NCBI RefSeq assembly: GCF_003123685.1
Contig: NZ_QCYJ01000170.1
Coordinates: forward strand, 186,001-250,000
Direction of reading: 5' to 3'
Source: Nocardia aurea
Lineage (GTDB): Bacteria; Actinomycetota; Actinomycetes; Mycobacteriales; Mycobacteriaceae
DNA: 64,000 bases
In this document: piece by piece, positions 1 through 8,200 of the stretch
Layout: every line of letters starts with the position of its first letter
Numbering within the stretch: position 1 is the first letter of the stretch
Program-made: the position numbers and the translations under genes
The notes under the pieces: generated by a model
Databases searched by the model: none
What the model was told of the DNA's origin: nothing
The model's input: the letters and a program-made list of their open reading frames with translations, nothing else

Positions 1-1
1 A

Positions 2-1465
2 TGGGACGAACTGCTCGAGCGTCAGCGCGCGTACCTGGACAAATTCTGGGCCAACGCCGATATCGAGATCGACGGCGATCCCGAGATGCAGCAGGCGATC
101 AGGTTCGCGTTGTTCCATGTCCTCCAGGCGGGCGCGCGCGGCGAGACACGCGCGATTCCGGCGAAGGGACTGACCGGCCCCGGCTACGACGGGCATTCGT
201 TCTGGGACACCGAGATATTCGTCCTTCCCGTGCTGACCCACACGATGCCGATGGCGGCACGCGATGCCCTGCGCTGGCGGCATTCGACCCTCGACCAGGC
301 GCGCAGGCGCGCGCACGAACTGCGCCAGTCCGGCGCCATGTTCCCGTGGCGTTCGATCAACGGCGAGGAAGGTTCGGGCTACTGGCCCGCCGGAACCGCC
401 GCCGTGCACGTGTCGGCCGATATCGCCCACGCGACCGTCCGGTACCTGGCGGCGACCGGCGACGAGCATTTCGAGACCGAGGCGGGCGCCGAACTGCTGG
501 TCGAGACGGCGCGGATGTGGGCGAGCCTGGGCCACCACGACAGCAACGCGACATTCCGGATCGACGGCGTGACGGGTCCCGACGAGTATTCCGCGCTGGC
601 CGACAACAACATCTACACCAATGTGATGGCCAGGCAGAACATGCGCGAGGCCGCCGAAACCTGTTCGCGGCGAACTGATCTCGCCGAACGTCTCGGGGTC
701 GGCGCGGACGAGATCGCCCGCTGGCGCGAATGCGCCGAGGAAATGGCGATGCCCTACAACGAGGAATTGCGGGTCCACGAGCAGTCCGAAGGGTTCACCC
801 GGCACGCGCGGTGGGATTTCGAGGCCACACCCGCCGACCACTATCCGCTGTTGCTGCACTACCCGTACTTCGACCTCTACCGCAGGCAGGTCGTCAAACA
901 GGCCGATCTCACGCTGGCCATGTACCTGTGCCCCGACGAGTTCACCGACGAGCAGAAGGCCCGCAACTTCGAGTACTACGAAGGGTTGACCGTGCGCGAC
1001 TCCTCCCTCTCGGCGAGCGCGCAGGCCATCATGGCGGCCGAGGTGGGCCATCTGGATCTGGCCTACGACTATTTCGTCGAGGCGGGTCTCACCGATCTGC
1101 ACGATCTGCACGACAATGTCGCGGGCGGGCTGCATATCGCCTCGCTCGCGGGAACCTGGTTGAGTTGCGTCGCCGGATTCGGCGGTATGCGCGTGCACCG
1201 CGACGGCGCGACCTTCGCGCCCAGACTGCCCGCCGCGCTCGACAAGCTGACATTCCGCATTCTGTGGCGCGAGAGCCGGATCTCGGTCGAGGTCACCGCC
1301 GACAAGGCCACCTACCGACTGCTCGCGGGCGACCCCGTCACGCTCGGCCACCACGGCCACCGATTCACCCTCGCCGACGATCCGGTCGTGCGGGAGATAC
1401 CGGAGCACACGCCGCCGACGCCGCCGCGGATCCCCGCGGGGCGCCCGCCCTACCGACGCGGCTGA
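2..1465 (+). CDS. Glycoside hydrolase family 65 phosphorylase, 5'-truncated by the window edge
   Basis: This is the C-terminal part of a GH65 enzyme (trehalose, kojibiose or maltose phosphorylase group), which splits an alpha-glucosidic disaccharide with phosphate to beta-glucose 1-phosphate plus a sugar. The frame is already open at base 2, and residues before the first internal Met (base 86) are family-like, so the true start lies upstream of the window. The catalytic centre is visible: the TGPDEY motif, with the general-acid Glu codon at 584-586, preceded by the FWDTE and WRSINGEEGSGYWP segments of the (alpha/alpha)6 barrel. The DSSLSAS stretch and the GLHIASLAGTW segment are the usual phosphate-binding and C-terminal barrel elements. 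Substrate cannot be fixed from sequence. The GH15 gene 205 bases downstream suggests trehalose or maltodextrin turnover. The intervening 1466-1670 shows no gene. Confidence 0.9.
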   Translation, partial: WDELLERQRAYLDKFWANADIEIDGDPEMQQAIRFALFHVLQAGARGETRAIPAKGLTGPGYDGHSFWDTEIFVLPVLTHTMPMAARDALRWRHSTLDQARRRAHELRQSGAMFPWRSINGEEGSGYWPAGTAAVHVSADIAHATVRYLAATGDEHFETEAGAELLVETARMWASLGHHDSNATFRIDGVTGPDEYSALADNNIYTNVMARQNMREAAETCSRRTDLAERLGVGADEIARWRECAEEMAMPYNEELRVHEQSEGFTRHARWDFEATPADHYPLLLHYPYFDLYRRQVVKQADLTLAMYLCPDEFTDEQKARNFEYYEGLTVRDSSLSASAQAIMAAEVGHLDLAYDYFVEAGLTDLHDLHDNVAGGLHIASLAGTWLSCVAGFGGMRVHRDGATFAPRLPAALDKLTFRILWRESRISVEVTADKATYRLLAGDPVTLGHHGHRFTLADDPVVREIPEHTPPTPPRIPAGRPPYRRG

Positions 1466-1670
1466 CCTGCCGCCCGGACAGCACTCCGGTCCCGCACCAC
1501 CACGAGATTCACCCGTTCCGGATGACGCCGCGCCGCGCGCCGAATGTTTCGCTGGAACCGACTCACCGCGCCCGCTCCGGCCGACGGGGTCCGAGACGAG
1601 CCGGGTGCGGACGGATCAGGCCGCGCCGGTCTGAATCCGTCGCCGGATCTTCCCGAACAGAGGAGTACTC

Positions 1671-3515
1671 GTGAGCGAGTATCCACCGATCGCCGAGCAC
1701 GGTATCGTCGGCGATCTCCAGACGGCGGCGCTGGTGTCCTCGGCGGGCACTATCGACTGGTGGTGTGCCCCGCGATTCGACTCACCGAGCGTCTTCGCCT
1801 CGCTGCTGGACAGCGAACGTGGCGGATACTGCCGGATCGCGGTCGATTCCACCACCAATCATGTGACGGTCCGGCAGCTCTACCTCTCGGATACCGCGAT
1901 CCTCGTGACCCGCTTCGCCGGCCCGGACGGCGTCGGTGAGGTCGCCGACTTCATGGATCCGATCCCGGCCCGGGAACCCACCGATCGCCACCGACTGGTC
2001 CGGGTCGTGCGCGTGGTGCGCGGAACACTGACGTTCGCCCTCGCGTGCCGTCCGAGGTTCGACTACGGACGCGCCACCCACACCGTGGACCGCGCCGACG
2101 ACCACACCGCCGTATTCCGCTCCCCCGAGGCCGATCTACACCTCCAGGTGACCGACGCCGTCACCCTCGAGCCGGACGGCGACGACATGACCGCCCTGTT
2201 CACGCTGTCGGCGGGCGAGATCGCGGTCGTCGTGCTGACCACCACGGCGAGCGGTGGTCCGGTCGACGCCGGACCGACGACCGAGGCGGTCACCGAGGAA
2301 TTCGAGCGGTGCCGCGCCTTCTGGCAGACCTGGCTGCGCTCGTCCACCTATCGCGGGCGCTGGCGCGACATGGTCAACCGTTCGGCGATCACGCTCAAAC
2401 TGCTCACCTACGCCCCCACCGGGGCACCGATCGCCGCGGCCACCATGGGGTTGCCCGAGCAACTGGGCGGCGAACGCAACTGGGACTACCGCTACACCTG
2501 GATCCGCGACGCCTCGCTGTCGGTGCGGGCGCTGATCGATCTCGGTTTCACCGAGGAGGCCTTCGCGTTCCGCCGCTGGCTGCGCGACCGTTTGGAAGCC
2601 GGGGGCGCGGCGTCCGGCGAGCCGCTACAGATCATGTATCGCATCGACGGCGACCCGCATCTGGAAGAGGAGATCCTCGACCATCTGGAGGGGTACCGGG
2701 GATCGGCGCCGGTGCGGGTCGGCAACGGCGCGGCCGACCAGATCCAGCTCGACATCTACGGTGAGGCGGCCGACGCCCTGGCATTGGCCTCCGATATCGG
2801 CGGCATCGCGGGGTGGCGGACCTTCGCGGGCCTGACCGACTGGCTCGCCGACAATTGGGACCGTCCCGACGAGGGCATCTGGGAAACGCGCGGCGGCAAG
2901 CAGGAATTCACCTACAGCAGGCTCATGACGTGGGTGGCGTTCGAACGCGGTATCCGCCTGGCCACCGCGAACGCCCGCCCGGCCGACATCACCCGGTGGA
3001 CGCGCGAACGAGACGCGGTATTCGAACAGATACTCGACAGGGGCTGGAGCGCGAAACGGCAGGCCTTCGTCCAGCACTACGCGACCGACGTGCTCGACGC
3101 CTCGCTGCTGCTCATGCCGCGCATGGGTTTCCTGTCGCCGACCGATCCGATGTGGCTGAGCACTCTCGACGCGATGGACGACGAACTGGTCAGCGACAGC
3201 CTGGTCTACCGATACGACCCCGAGGCCTCCCCCGACGGCTTGGAAGGGGTGGAGGGCACCTTCAACCTGTGCAGTTTCCTCTACGTGGAAGCGCTCGCCC
3301 GCGCCGGACGATTACAGCAGGCCCGCTATGCCTTCGACAAAATGCTCACCTACGCCAACCATGTCGGACTCTTCGCCGAGGAGATCGGCCCCTCCGGTGA
3401 GCAACTGGGCAACTTCCCCCAGGCATTCACCCACCTGGCGCTGGTGGCCGCCGCCATCGCCCTGGACGACGAACTCGATCGCGCCGAGGCCGCCTCCGCG
3501 CCGTCGACCGACTGA
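1671..3515 (+). CDS. Glycoside hydrolase family 15 protein (glucoamylase/trehalase-like)
   Basis: A 614-residue cytosolic-looking protein without a signal peptide, of the actinobacterial GH15 type; some relatives in mycobacteria are trehalases. The GTG start is chosen because AGGAG lies 5 bases upstream (1661-1665) and the encoded N-terminus, with IAEHGIVGDLQTAALVSSAG, is the conserved beginning of the family's N-terminal beta-sandwich domain. The catalytic (alpha/alpha)6 domain begins near residue 230. It contains the RNWDYRYTWIRDASL substrate-site motif, the DEGIWETR motif carrying the likely general-acid Glu, and EGVEGTFNLCSFLYVEALAR carrying the likely general base. Together with the preceding GH65 gene it suggests intracellular trehalose or alpha-glucan breakdown. 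The next gene starts 4 bases after its stop, so the two are probably co-transcribed. Confidence 0.92.
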   Translation: MSEYPPIAEHGIVGDLQTAALVSSAGTIDWWCAPRFDSPSVFASLLDSERGGYCRIAVDSTTNHVTVRQLYLSDTAILVTRFAGPDGVGEVADFMDPIPAREPTDRHRLVRVVRVVRGTLTFALACRPRFDYGRATHTVDRADDHTAVFRSPEADLHLQVTDAVTLEPDGDDMTALFTLSAGEIAVVVLTTTASGGPVDAGPTTEAVTEEFERCRAFWQTWLRSSTYRGRWRDMVNRSAITLKLLTYAPTGAPIAAATMGLPEQLGGERNWDYRYTWIRDASLSVRALIDLGFTEEAFAFRRWLRDRLEAGGAASGEPLQIMYRIDGDPHLEEEILDHLEGYRGSAPVRVGNGAADQIQLDIYGEAADALALASDIGGIAGWRTFAGLTDWLADNWDRPDEGIWETRGGKQEFTYSRLMTWVAFERGIRLATANARPADITRWTRERDAVFEQILDRGWSAKRQAFVQHYATDVLDASLLLMPRMGFLSPTDPMWLSTLDAMDDELVSDSLVYRYDPEASPDGLEGVEGTFNLCSFLYVEALARAGRLQQARYAFDKMLTYANHVGLFAEEIGPSGEQLGNFPQAFTHLALVAAAIALDDELDRAEAASAPSTD

Positions 3516-3519
3516 TCCG

Positions 3520-4926
3520 ATGGCACCGCCGACCGGTTCCGCGGCGACGAGCGCCCCGCGCGGGGTGCTCGTTCCGCTCGCGCTCGCACAGTTCATCTGT
3601 AGCTTCGCGGGCTCGAACATGAATGTGATGATCAACGACATCAGCGCCGACCTGGACACCACCGTGCAGGGCGTCCAGGTGGCGATCACGATCTTCCTGC
3701 TGGTCATGGCCGCGCTGATGATCCCGGGCGGCAAACTCACCGACCGATACGGTCGCAGGCGTTGCTTCCAGGCGGGTCTGCTGATCTACGGTATCGGCGC
3801 CCTGTTGAGCGCGGCGGCGCCCGGACTCGGCATCCTGATCCTCGGCAATTCGATACTCGAGGGTGTCGGGACCGCACTGCTCATCCCACCGGTCTACATT
3901 CTGACAACGCTGCTCTTCACCGAAACAGCTTCCCGAGCACGAGCATTCGGCGTCATCATGGCCATGGGCGGTATCGGCGCGGCGGCGGGACCACTGATCG
4001 GCGGACTGATCACCACGGCGCTGAGCTGGCGGGCGGCCTTCCTTTTCCAGGCGCTCGTCGTACTGTGCATCGCCGTACTCGGCCGCCGCGTCGATGACCC
4101 GCTGCCACCGGACCCCACCCGCCCTTTCGACGTCATGGGCGCCATACTGTCGGCGGTGGGGCTGACACTCGTCGTGCTGGGTATTCAGCTCGCCGACAAC
4201 GATATTCGACTCATGGTCGCCACGATCGCGTTCGGCGCGGTGGTCCTGGCGTGCTTCGTGGGGCATATCCGCGCGCGGGAGCGGGCCGGGCGCGAACCGC
4301 TCATCGCCACGAGGATGTTCACCGACCGCGTCGCGAACCTGGGCCTGGTCACCCAGCTGGCCCAATGGCTTCTGCTGATGGGGACATCGTTCGTGGTGGC
4401 CGCTTACCTCCAGGTCGTGCGCGGGTACAACGCCGTCGAAACCGGCGTGATCTTCACCGCCGCGACGTTGGGACTGCTCACGACCTCGCTGGCCGCCGCA
4501 CGTCTGGCACGCCGACATCCCCAGCGGACCCTGATCCGCACCGGCTTCCTCGTCGGCATTCTCGGCGTCGCGATACTGCTGACGCTGGCCGACCGTTCGC
4601 TGTCGCCATGGGCATTCGCACCGGGACTACTGCTGATCGGACTCGGACTCGGACTCATGCTCACCCCGTCGGTCACCGTGGTGCAGTCCAGCTTCGGCGA
4701 GGACGAGCAGGGCGAGATCTCCGGCCTGTCGCGCAGCGCGTCGAATCTGGGCTCGTCGCTGGGCACCGCCGTGGCGGGCACCATCCTCGTCGCGAATCTC
4801 ACCGGCCACGCCTACGCCGACGCGATGGTCACACTGGCCGGTGTCGGTCTCGCCGGTTTTCTCGCCGCGACGTTTCTCCCGCACCGGGTCATCGCCGACA
4901 ACGACTCCGGCCCGGGAGCCCGGTGA
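3520..4926 (+). CDS. MFS transporter, DHA2/EmrB-type drug-efflux family
   Basis: A 468-residue integral membrane protein of the major facilitator superfamily, 14-helix drug:H+ antiporter type. Motif A after TM2 reads GGKLTDRYGRRR, and the motif C-like glycine-rich TM5 stretch (GGIGAAAGPLIGG) is present. The open frame extends to 3328 inside the GH15 gene; I placed the start at ATG 3520, 4 bases after the GH15 stop, because the protein then begins with a normal short cytosolic leader before TM1. Translation is probably coupled to GH15. Substrate is unknown. Export of a drug or metabolite is family-level knowledge, and the sugar-enzyme neighbourhood gives no firm clue. Confidence 0.88.
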   Translation: MAPPTGSAATSAPRGVLVPLALAQFICSFAGSNMNVMINDISADLDTTVQGVQVAITIFLLVMAALMIPGGKLTDRYGRRRCFQAGLLIYGIGALLSAAAPGLGILILGNSILEGVGTALLIPPVYILTTLLFTETASRARAFGVIMAMGGIGAAAGPLIGGLITTALSWRAAFLFQALVVLCIAVLGRRVDDPLPPDPTRPFDVMGAILSAVGLTLVVLGIQLADNDIRLMVATIAFGAVVLACFVGHIRARERAGREPLIATRMFTDRVANLGLVTQLAQWLLLMGTSFVVAAYLQVVRGYNAVETGVIFTAATLGLLTTSLAAARLARRHPQRTLIRTGFLVGILGVAILLTLADRSLSPWAFAPGLLLIGLGLGLMLTPSVTVVQSSFGEDEQGEISGLSRSASNLGSSLGTAVAGTILVANLTGHAYADAMVTLAGVGLAGFLAATFLPHRVIADNDSGPGAR

Positions 4927-5354
4927 GGCCGACATCGGCTCGGCACCGTGGTCCGACCGGGCGCCGCCCGCCGTGATGAATTCGAAACGCCATGTCGATC
5001 CCGGTATCCCCGACCTCGCATAGGCTCGAGCCGGACACCGACCGGTCTTTTTTACCGGGCAATTTTCCGGTAAACTTCGATCACTTCGACAGACCACTGG
5101 AATGCAGCATCCGATCCCCCGGTTGCGGAACCCTTGCATGCGATTTCCGGTAGCACGTCCCGAATGAATACGAATCGATACGATCGCTTCCGCGACGACG
5201 GGCACACCGGATAGGATTGCGAATCCTCATGGAGAAATGGCAAGGAAACCGTCCACTCGAATTATCCCGAAACGCCGCGACCCACGGCGTAATACAGATG
5301 GTCGGCGCCATCAATTCCAGTGAACCCATATTCGGAATCGGCGAGGAGTCGAAC
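4927..5354 (+). other. Gene-free intergenic region with an inverted repeat
   Basis: About 430 bases between the MFS gene and the DUF7144-type gene. An open frame extends back from 5355 to 5217, but it lacks a ribosome site and its composition is not protein-like. The stretch from about 5040 is visibly richer in A/T than its surroundings and carries a perfect 8+8 inverted repeat (listed separately). It probably holds the end of the upstream transcript and the promoter of 5355-5786. I see no RNA gene. Confidence 0.5.
5051..5074. repeat. Perfect inverted repeat TTTACCGG-N8-CCGGTAAA
   Basis: Two perfect 8-base arms (5051-5058 and 5067-5074) flank an A/T-rich 8-base centre. The arms are preceded by a run of T on the + strand. 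It could be a factor-independent terminator for the MFS gene, or an operator dyad for the gene at 5355; the symmetry and 16-base arm-to-arm offset fit either. The sequence alone does not decide. Confidence 0.45.
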
Positions 5355-5786
5355 ATGACCGACCACACTTCCGGTGTCGACGATGTCGTTCCCGAGGCGG
5401 AACCCTTCCAGCAGCAGAGCGTCGCGGCGGGCATATCCATCACGGCCGCGTTCATGCTGCTGATCCTCGGGGCGGTCTCCATCCTGGAAGGCATCTCCGC
5501 ACTCGTCGACGACGAGTTCTACGTCGCCGGTATCGACTACGTCTACCGGTTCGACACCACGACCTGGGGCTGGATCCATCTGGTTCTCGGCGTGGTGGCA
5601 CTGATCTGCGCGCTCGGATTGATGTTCGGAAGGACATGGGGCCGATACGCCGCGCTGGGGATCGCGGCATTGGTGATCATCGCGAATTTCCTGTCCCTGC
5701 CCTACTACCCGGCCTGGTCGATGGTGATCATCGCACTGAGCGTGGTGGTCACCTGGGCGGTCACGACATGGCAGCCCGAACGCTGA
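5355..5786 (+). CDS. DUF7144-like integral membrane protein
   Basis: A 143-residue membrane protein with a short acidic N-terminal tail followed by four hydrophobic helices (about residues 22-45, 70-90, 95-115 and 118-137). The sequence pattern (a Gly-Trp-X-His motif before helix 2 and a short R-T-W-G-R loop between helices 2 and 3) matches a widespread actinobacterial family annotated as DUF7144. The ATG at 5355 is chosen because GAGGAG lies 6 bases upstream (5343-5348). Function is unknown. It sits in a run of stress- and transport-associated genes but shares no obvious coupling with them. Confidence 0.8.
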   Translation: MTDHTSGVDDVVPEAEPFQQQSVAAGISITAAFMLLILGAVSILEGISALVDDEFYVAGIDYVYRFDTTTWGWIHLVLGVVALICALGLMFGRTWGRYAALGIAALVIIANFLSLPYYPAWSMVIIALSVVVTWAVTTWQPER

Positions 5787-5814
5787 TTCCTCGTCCGAGG
5801 GCAAGGAGGTGGTC

Positions 5815-6975
5815 GTGGCGTCCACGGTGTCGATAGATCCACGTGATCCGCTGCACGGCAACGTTGTCCGTCCTTTCACGGTCGGCGTGGAGGAGGAGTT
5901 CGTCCTGGTCGATCCGGCCACCGGCCTGCCCTCGCTCACCAATGCCGCGGTGGCGGCCTGCGCCTGCGGTGTCGAACTGCAACTGGAGCTCTCCCGGTGC
6001 CAGGTCGAAACCTGCACGCCGGTGTGCGCGAACATTCCGGAGGTGCACCGAGAACTCCGGCGGGCGCGGCTCTCGGCCGTGGCGGCAGCCACACGGTCGG
6101 GCTCCCGACCTCTGGCGGTCGGGGTTCCGATCTGGGGACCGCCGGGCGGCTCCATGACCGACACACCGAGATACCAGCGCATGGCCGAGCGTTTCGGCTC
6201 CCTGGCCGAGCAGGTGATCTGCGGTTGCCACGTCCACGTGTGCGTTCCCGACCGCGACCTGGCGGTACAGGTCAGCAACCATCTCCGCCCCTGGCTGCCC
6301 GCACTGTTGGCGCTGACCGCGAATTCCCCTATCGCCGAGGGCGCCGACACCGGCTATGCCAGCTGGCGTCACCTGCTGTGGGCGCGATGGCCGAGCGCCG
6401 GACCCCCACCGTATTTCCGGTCGGCCGCCCACTACGACGACATCGTCGCGAAACTCGTCGAGGACGGCCGGATCCTCGACTCCGCGATGGTCTATTGGGA
6501 CGTGCGACTGTCGGCGCATCTGCCGACGATCGAGATCAGGATCAGCGACGTCCCCGCCACGGTGGGAGAAACCACCTTGCTCGCGAGCCTGGTCCGGGCG
6601 CTGGTCGTCACCTCGGTGGCCGCCGTCGAGAGCGGTCGACCCGCACCGGTGATCGACCAGGACCGCCTACGGTCGGCCTGCCGCAACGCCGCCCGCGACG
6701 GTCTGTCCGGTCCGCAATTCCACACGGCCACACGGCATCCGGTACCGGGTTCCGGATCGATCGCCGAACTGTTCGCCCATATCCGCTCGGCACTCGAGGA
6801 ATCCGGCGATGACGAATTCACCCACGACGCCTTGGCGACGGTACTCACGCGCGGCAACGGCGCCGTTCGACAGCGCAACGCACTATATTCGGGCGGACCG
6901 TCGAACGTCTTCGACGTCGTCTCACGGCTGACCACCGAAGGATGCGAAATCACCGAAGACCGCCGAATGACATGA
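5815..6975 (+). CDS. Carboxylate-amine ligase, glutamate-cysteine ligase GCS2 (YbdK-like) family
   Basis: A 386-residue ATP-grasp-like ligase of the GCS2/YbdK group, which joins a carboxylate (often glutamate) to an amine with ATP. The N-terminal signature VGVEEEFVLVDPATG supplies conserved acidic Mg/ATP ligands, and GCHVHVCVPDRDLAV and the IEIRISDVPATV region are further family motifs. GTG 5815 is preferred over the in-frame GTG 5809 because AAGGAGG (5803-5809) then sits 5 bases upstream. Family members in actinobacteria are often annotated as weak glutamate-cysteine ligases, but mycothiol-producing actinomycetes do not generally make glutathione, so the real substrate is unresolved. Confidence 0.88.
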   Translation: MASTVSIDPRDPLHGNVVRPFTVGVEEEFVLVDPATGLPSLTNAAVAACACGVELQLELSRCQVETCTPVCANIPEVHRELRRARLSAVAAATRSGSRPLAVGVPIWGPPGGSMTDTPRYQRMAERFGSLAEQVICGCHVHVCVPDRDLAVQVSNHLRPWLPALLALTANSPIAEGADTGYASWRHLLWARWPSAGPPPYFRSAAHYDDIVAKLVEDGRILDSAMVYWDVRLSAHLPTIEIRISDVPATVGETTLLASLVRALVVTSVAAVESGRPAPVIDQDRLRSACRNAARDGLSGPQFHTATRHPVPGSGSIAELFAHIRSALEESGDDEFTHDALATVLTRGNGAVRQRNALYSGGPSNVFDVVSRLTTEGCEITEDRRMT

Positions 6976-7075
6976 CGCTGTGACGGTACGGGCGGTCGAA
7001 TTCCGCGCGGACACCCGTATTTCGCATCCGATTCGTGCCTTGACGAATATTCCGCAACGGGCAGACGATAGATCT

Positions 7076-7318
7076 ATGACCGGCGATAACGAATTGCTTC
7101 AGGTCGAGCAAGTCATCGAACGTCTCATCACTCGGTACCCGTCGTTTCCCCCGGCGGATATCGAACTCATCGTGCGTACCGTTCACAAACGTTTCGCCGA
7201 TGTCCGAATCCATGATTTCGTACCACTTCTCGTCGAGAAGGCGGCGCGGCAATCCATCAGCGATCGCCTGGCCGAACCGGATTCCCGCGACGGCACCGAC
7301 ACCTTGATAGCGAATTGA
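7076..7318 (+). CDS. Small helical protein (three-helix-bundle dimerization-domain-like)
   Basis: An 80-residue soluble protein. It resembles short actinobacterial proteins annotated with a three-helix-bundle dimerization domain: a helix with VIERLITRYPS, then a PPADIELIVRTVHKRFADVRIHDFVPLLVEKAAR core. The reading frame is open further upstream (to 6980), but ATG 7076 gives the conserved length. Its stop is 10 bases before PPK2, suggesting co-transcription. Function is not known; relatives are small oligomerising proteins found near stress genes and regulators. Confidence 0.65.
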   Translation: MTGDNELLQVEQVIERLITRYPSFPPADIELIVRTVHKRFADVRIHDFVPLLVEKAARQSISDRLAEPDSRDGTDTLIAN

Positions 7319-7328
7319 GAGGACCTTC

Positions 7329-8171
7329 GTGGGAAAGAAGTCCCATCACCGAGCGGATACGGGCGAGCTGTTCGAACCGGGGACGCGACAGCGCGACGCG
7401 CCGTTGAAGAACAAGGACTACCGTCGCCTGCTGCGACCGCTGCACGCCGAACTGGTCGCGCTCCAGGAATGGGTCAAAGCCTCCGGCGCGAGGATCTGCG
7501 TCGTCTTCGAGGGGCGCGACACCGCGGGGAAAGGCGGCGTCATCAAGGCGATCACCGCGCGGGTCAGCCCACGCGTCTTCCGGGTCGTCGCGCTGCCCGC
7601 GCCGACGGAACGGGAGAAATCCCAGATGTACGTGCAGCGCTACCTGTCCTATCTCCCCGCGGCCGGGGAGGTCGTCATCTTCGACCGCAGCTGGTACAAC
7701 CGGGCGGGTGTCGAACGGGTGATGGGATTCTGCACCGACGAGCAGGCCCAGCACTTCCTCCAGCTGATTCCCGCGGTCGAGCGCGCGATCGTCGACTCGG
7801 GGGTCATCCTGGTCAAGTACTGGCTCGAGGTCAGCGAGGAGCAACAGACCCTGCGCCTACAGAGCCGCATCGACGACCCCCGCAAGATCTGGAAGCTGTC
7901 GGAATTGGATCTCGAGTCCTACAGCCGCTGGTACGACTACGCTCGAGCGCGGGACGAGATGTTCCGTCTCACCGATACCGGCTGGGCGCCGTGGTACGTC
8001 GCGACCAACGACGATAAGAAGCGGGGACGACTCAACATCATCAGCCATCTCCTGAGCCGGGTCCCCTACGAGCCGCTGGATCGTCCCGACGTCGTCCTGC
8101 CGAAACGGCAGAGCGCGCACGGCTACCGGGCTCCCCTGCAACCACTGCACTGGATTCCGACGCCGTACTGA
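7329..8171 (+). CDS. ppk2: Polyphosphate kinase 2
   Basis: A 280-residue cytosolic PPK2-family kinase that transfers phosphate between polyphosphate and nucleotides, usually in the direction of GTP/ATP formation from NDP plus polyP. The P-loop-like Walker A reads GRDTAGKGG, followed by the VFRVVALPAPTEREKSQ lid segment; Walker B is VIFDRSWYNRAGVERVMGF, and IDDPRKIWKLSELD is another PPK2 hallmark. Length is normal for the single-domain class. The GTG start has a GAGAGGA ribosome site just upstream. The polyP enzyme, P-type ATPase and SulP permease form a same-strand run with short gaps, consistent with an energy or phosphate stress operon (inference). Confidence 0.95.
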   Translation: MGKKSHHRADTGELFEPGTRQRDAPLKNKDYRRLLRPLHAELVALQEWVKASGARICVVFEGRDTAGKGGVIKAITARVSPRVFRVVALPAPTEREKSQMYVQRYLSYLPAAGEVVIFDRSWYNRAGVERVMGFCTDEQAQHFLQLIPAVERAIVDSGVILVKYWLEVSEEQQTLRLQSRIDDPRKIWKLSELDLESYSRWYDYARARDEMFRLTDTGWAPWYVATNDDKKRGRLNIISHLLSRVPYEPLDRPDVVLPKRQSAHGYRAPLQPLHWIPTPY

Positions 8172-8200
8172 GGTTCCGCGCGAGGGAAAGGACCAGCGTC

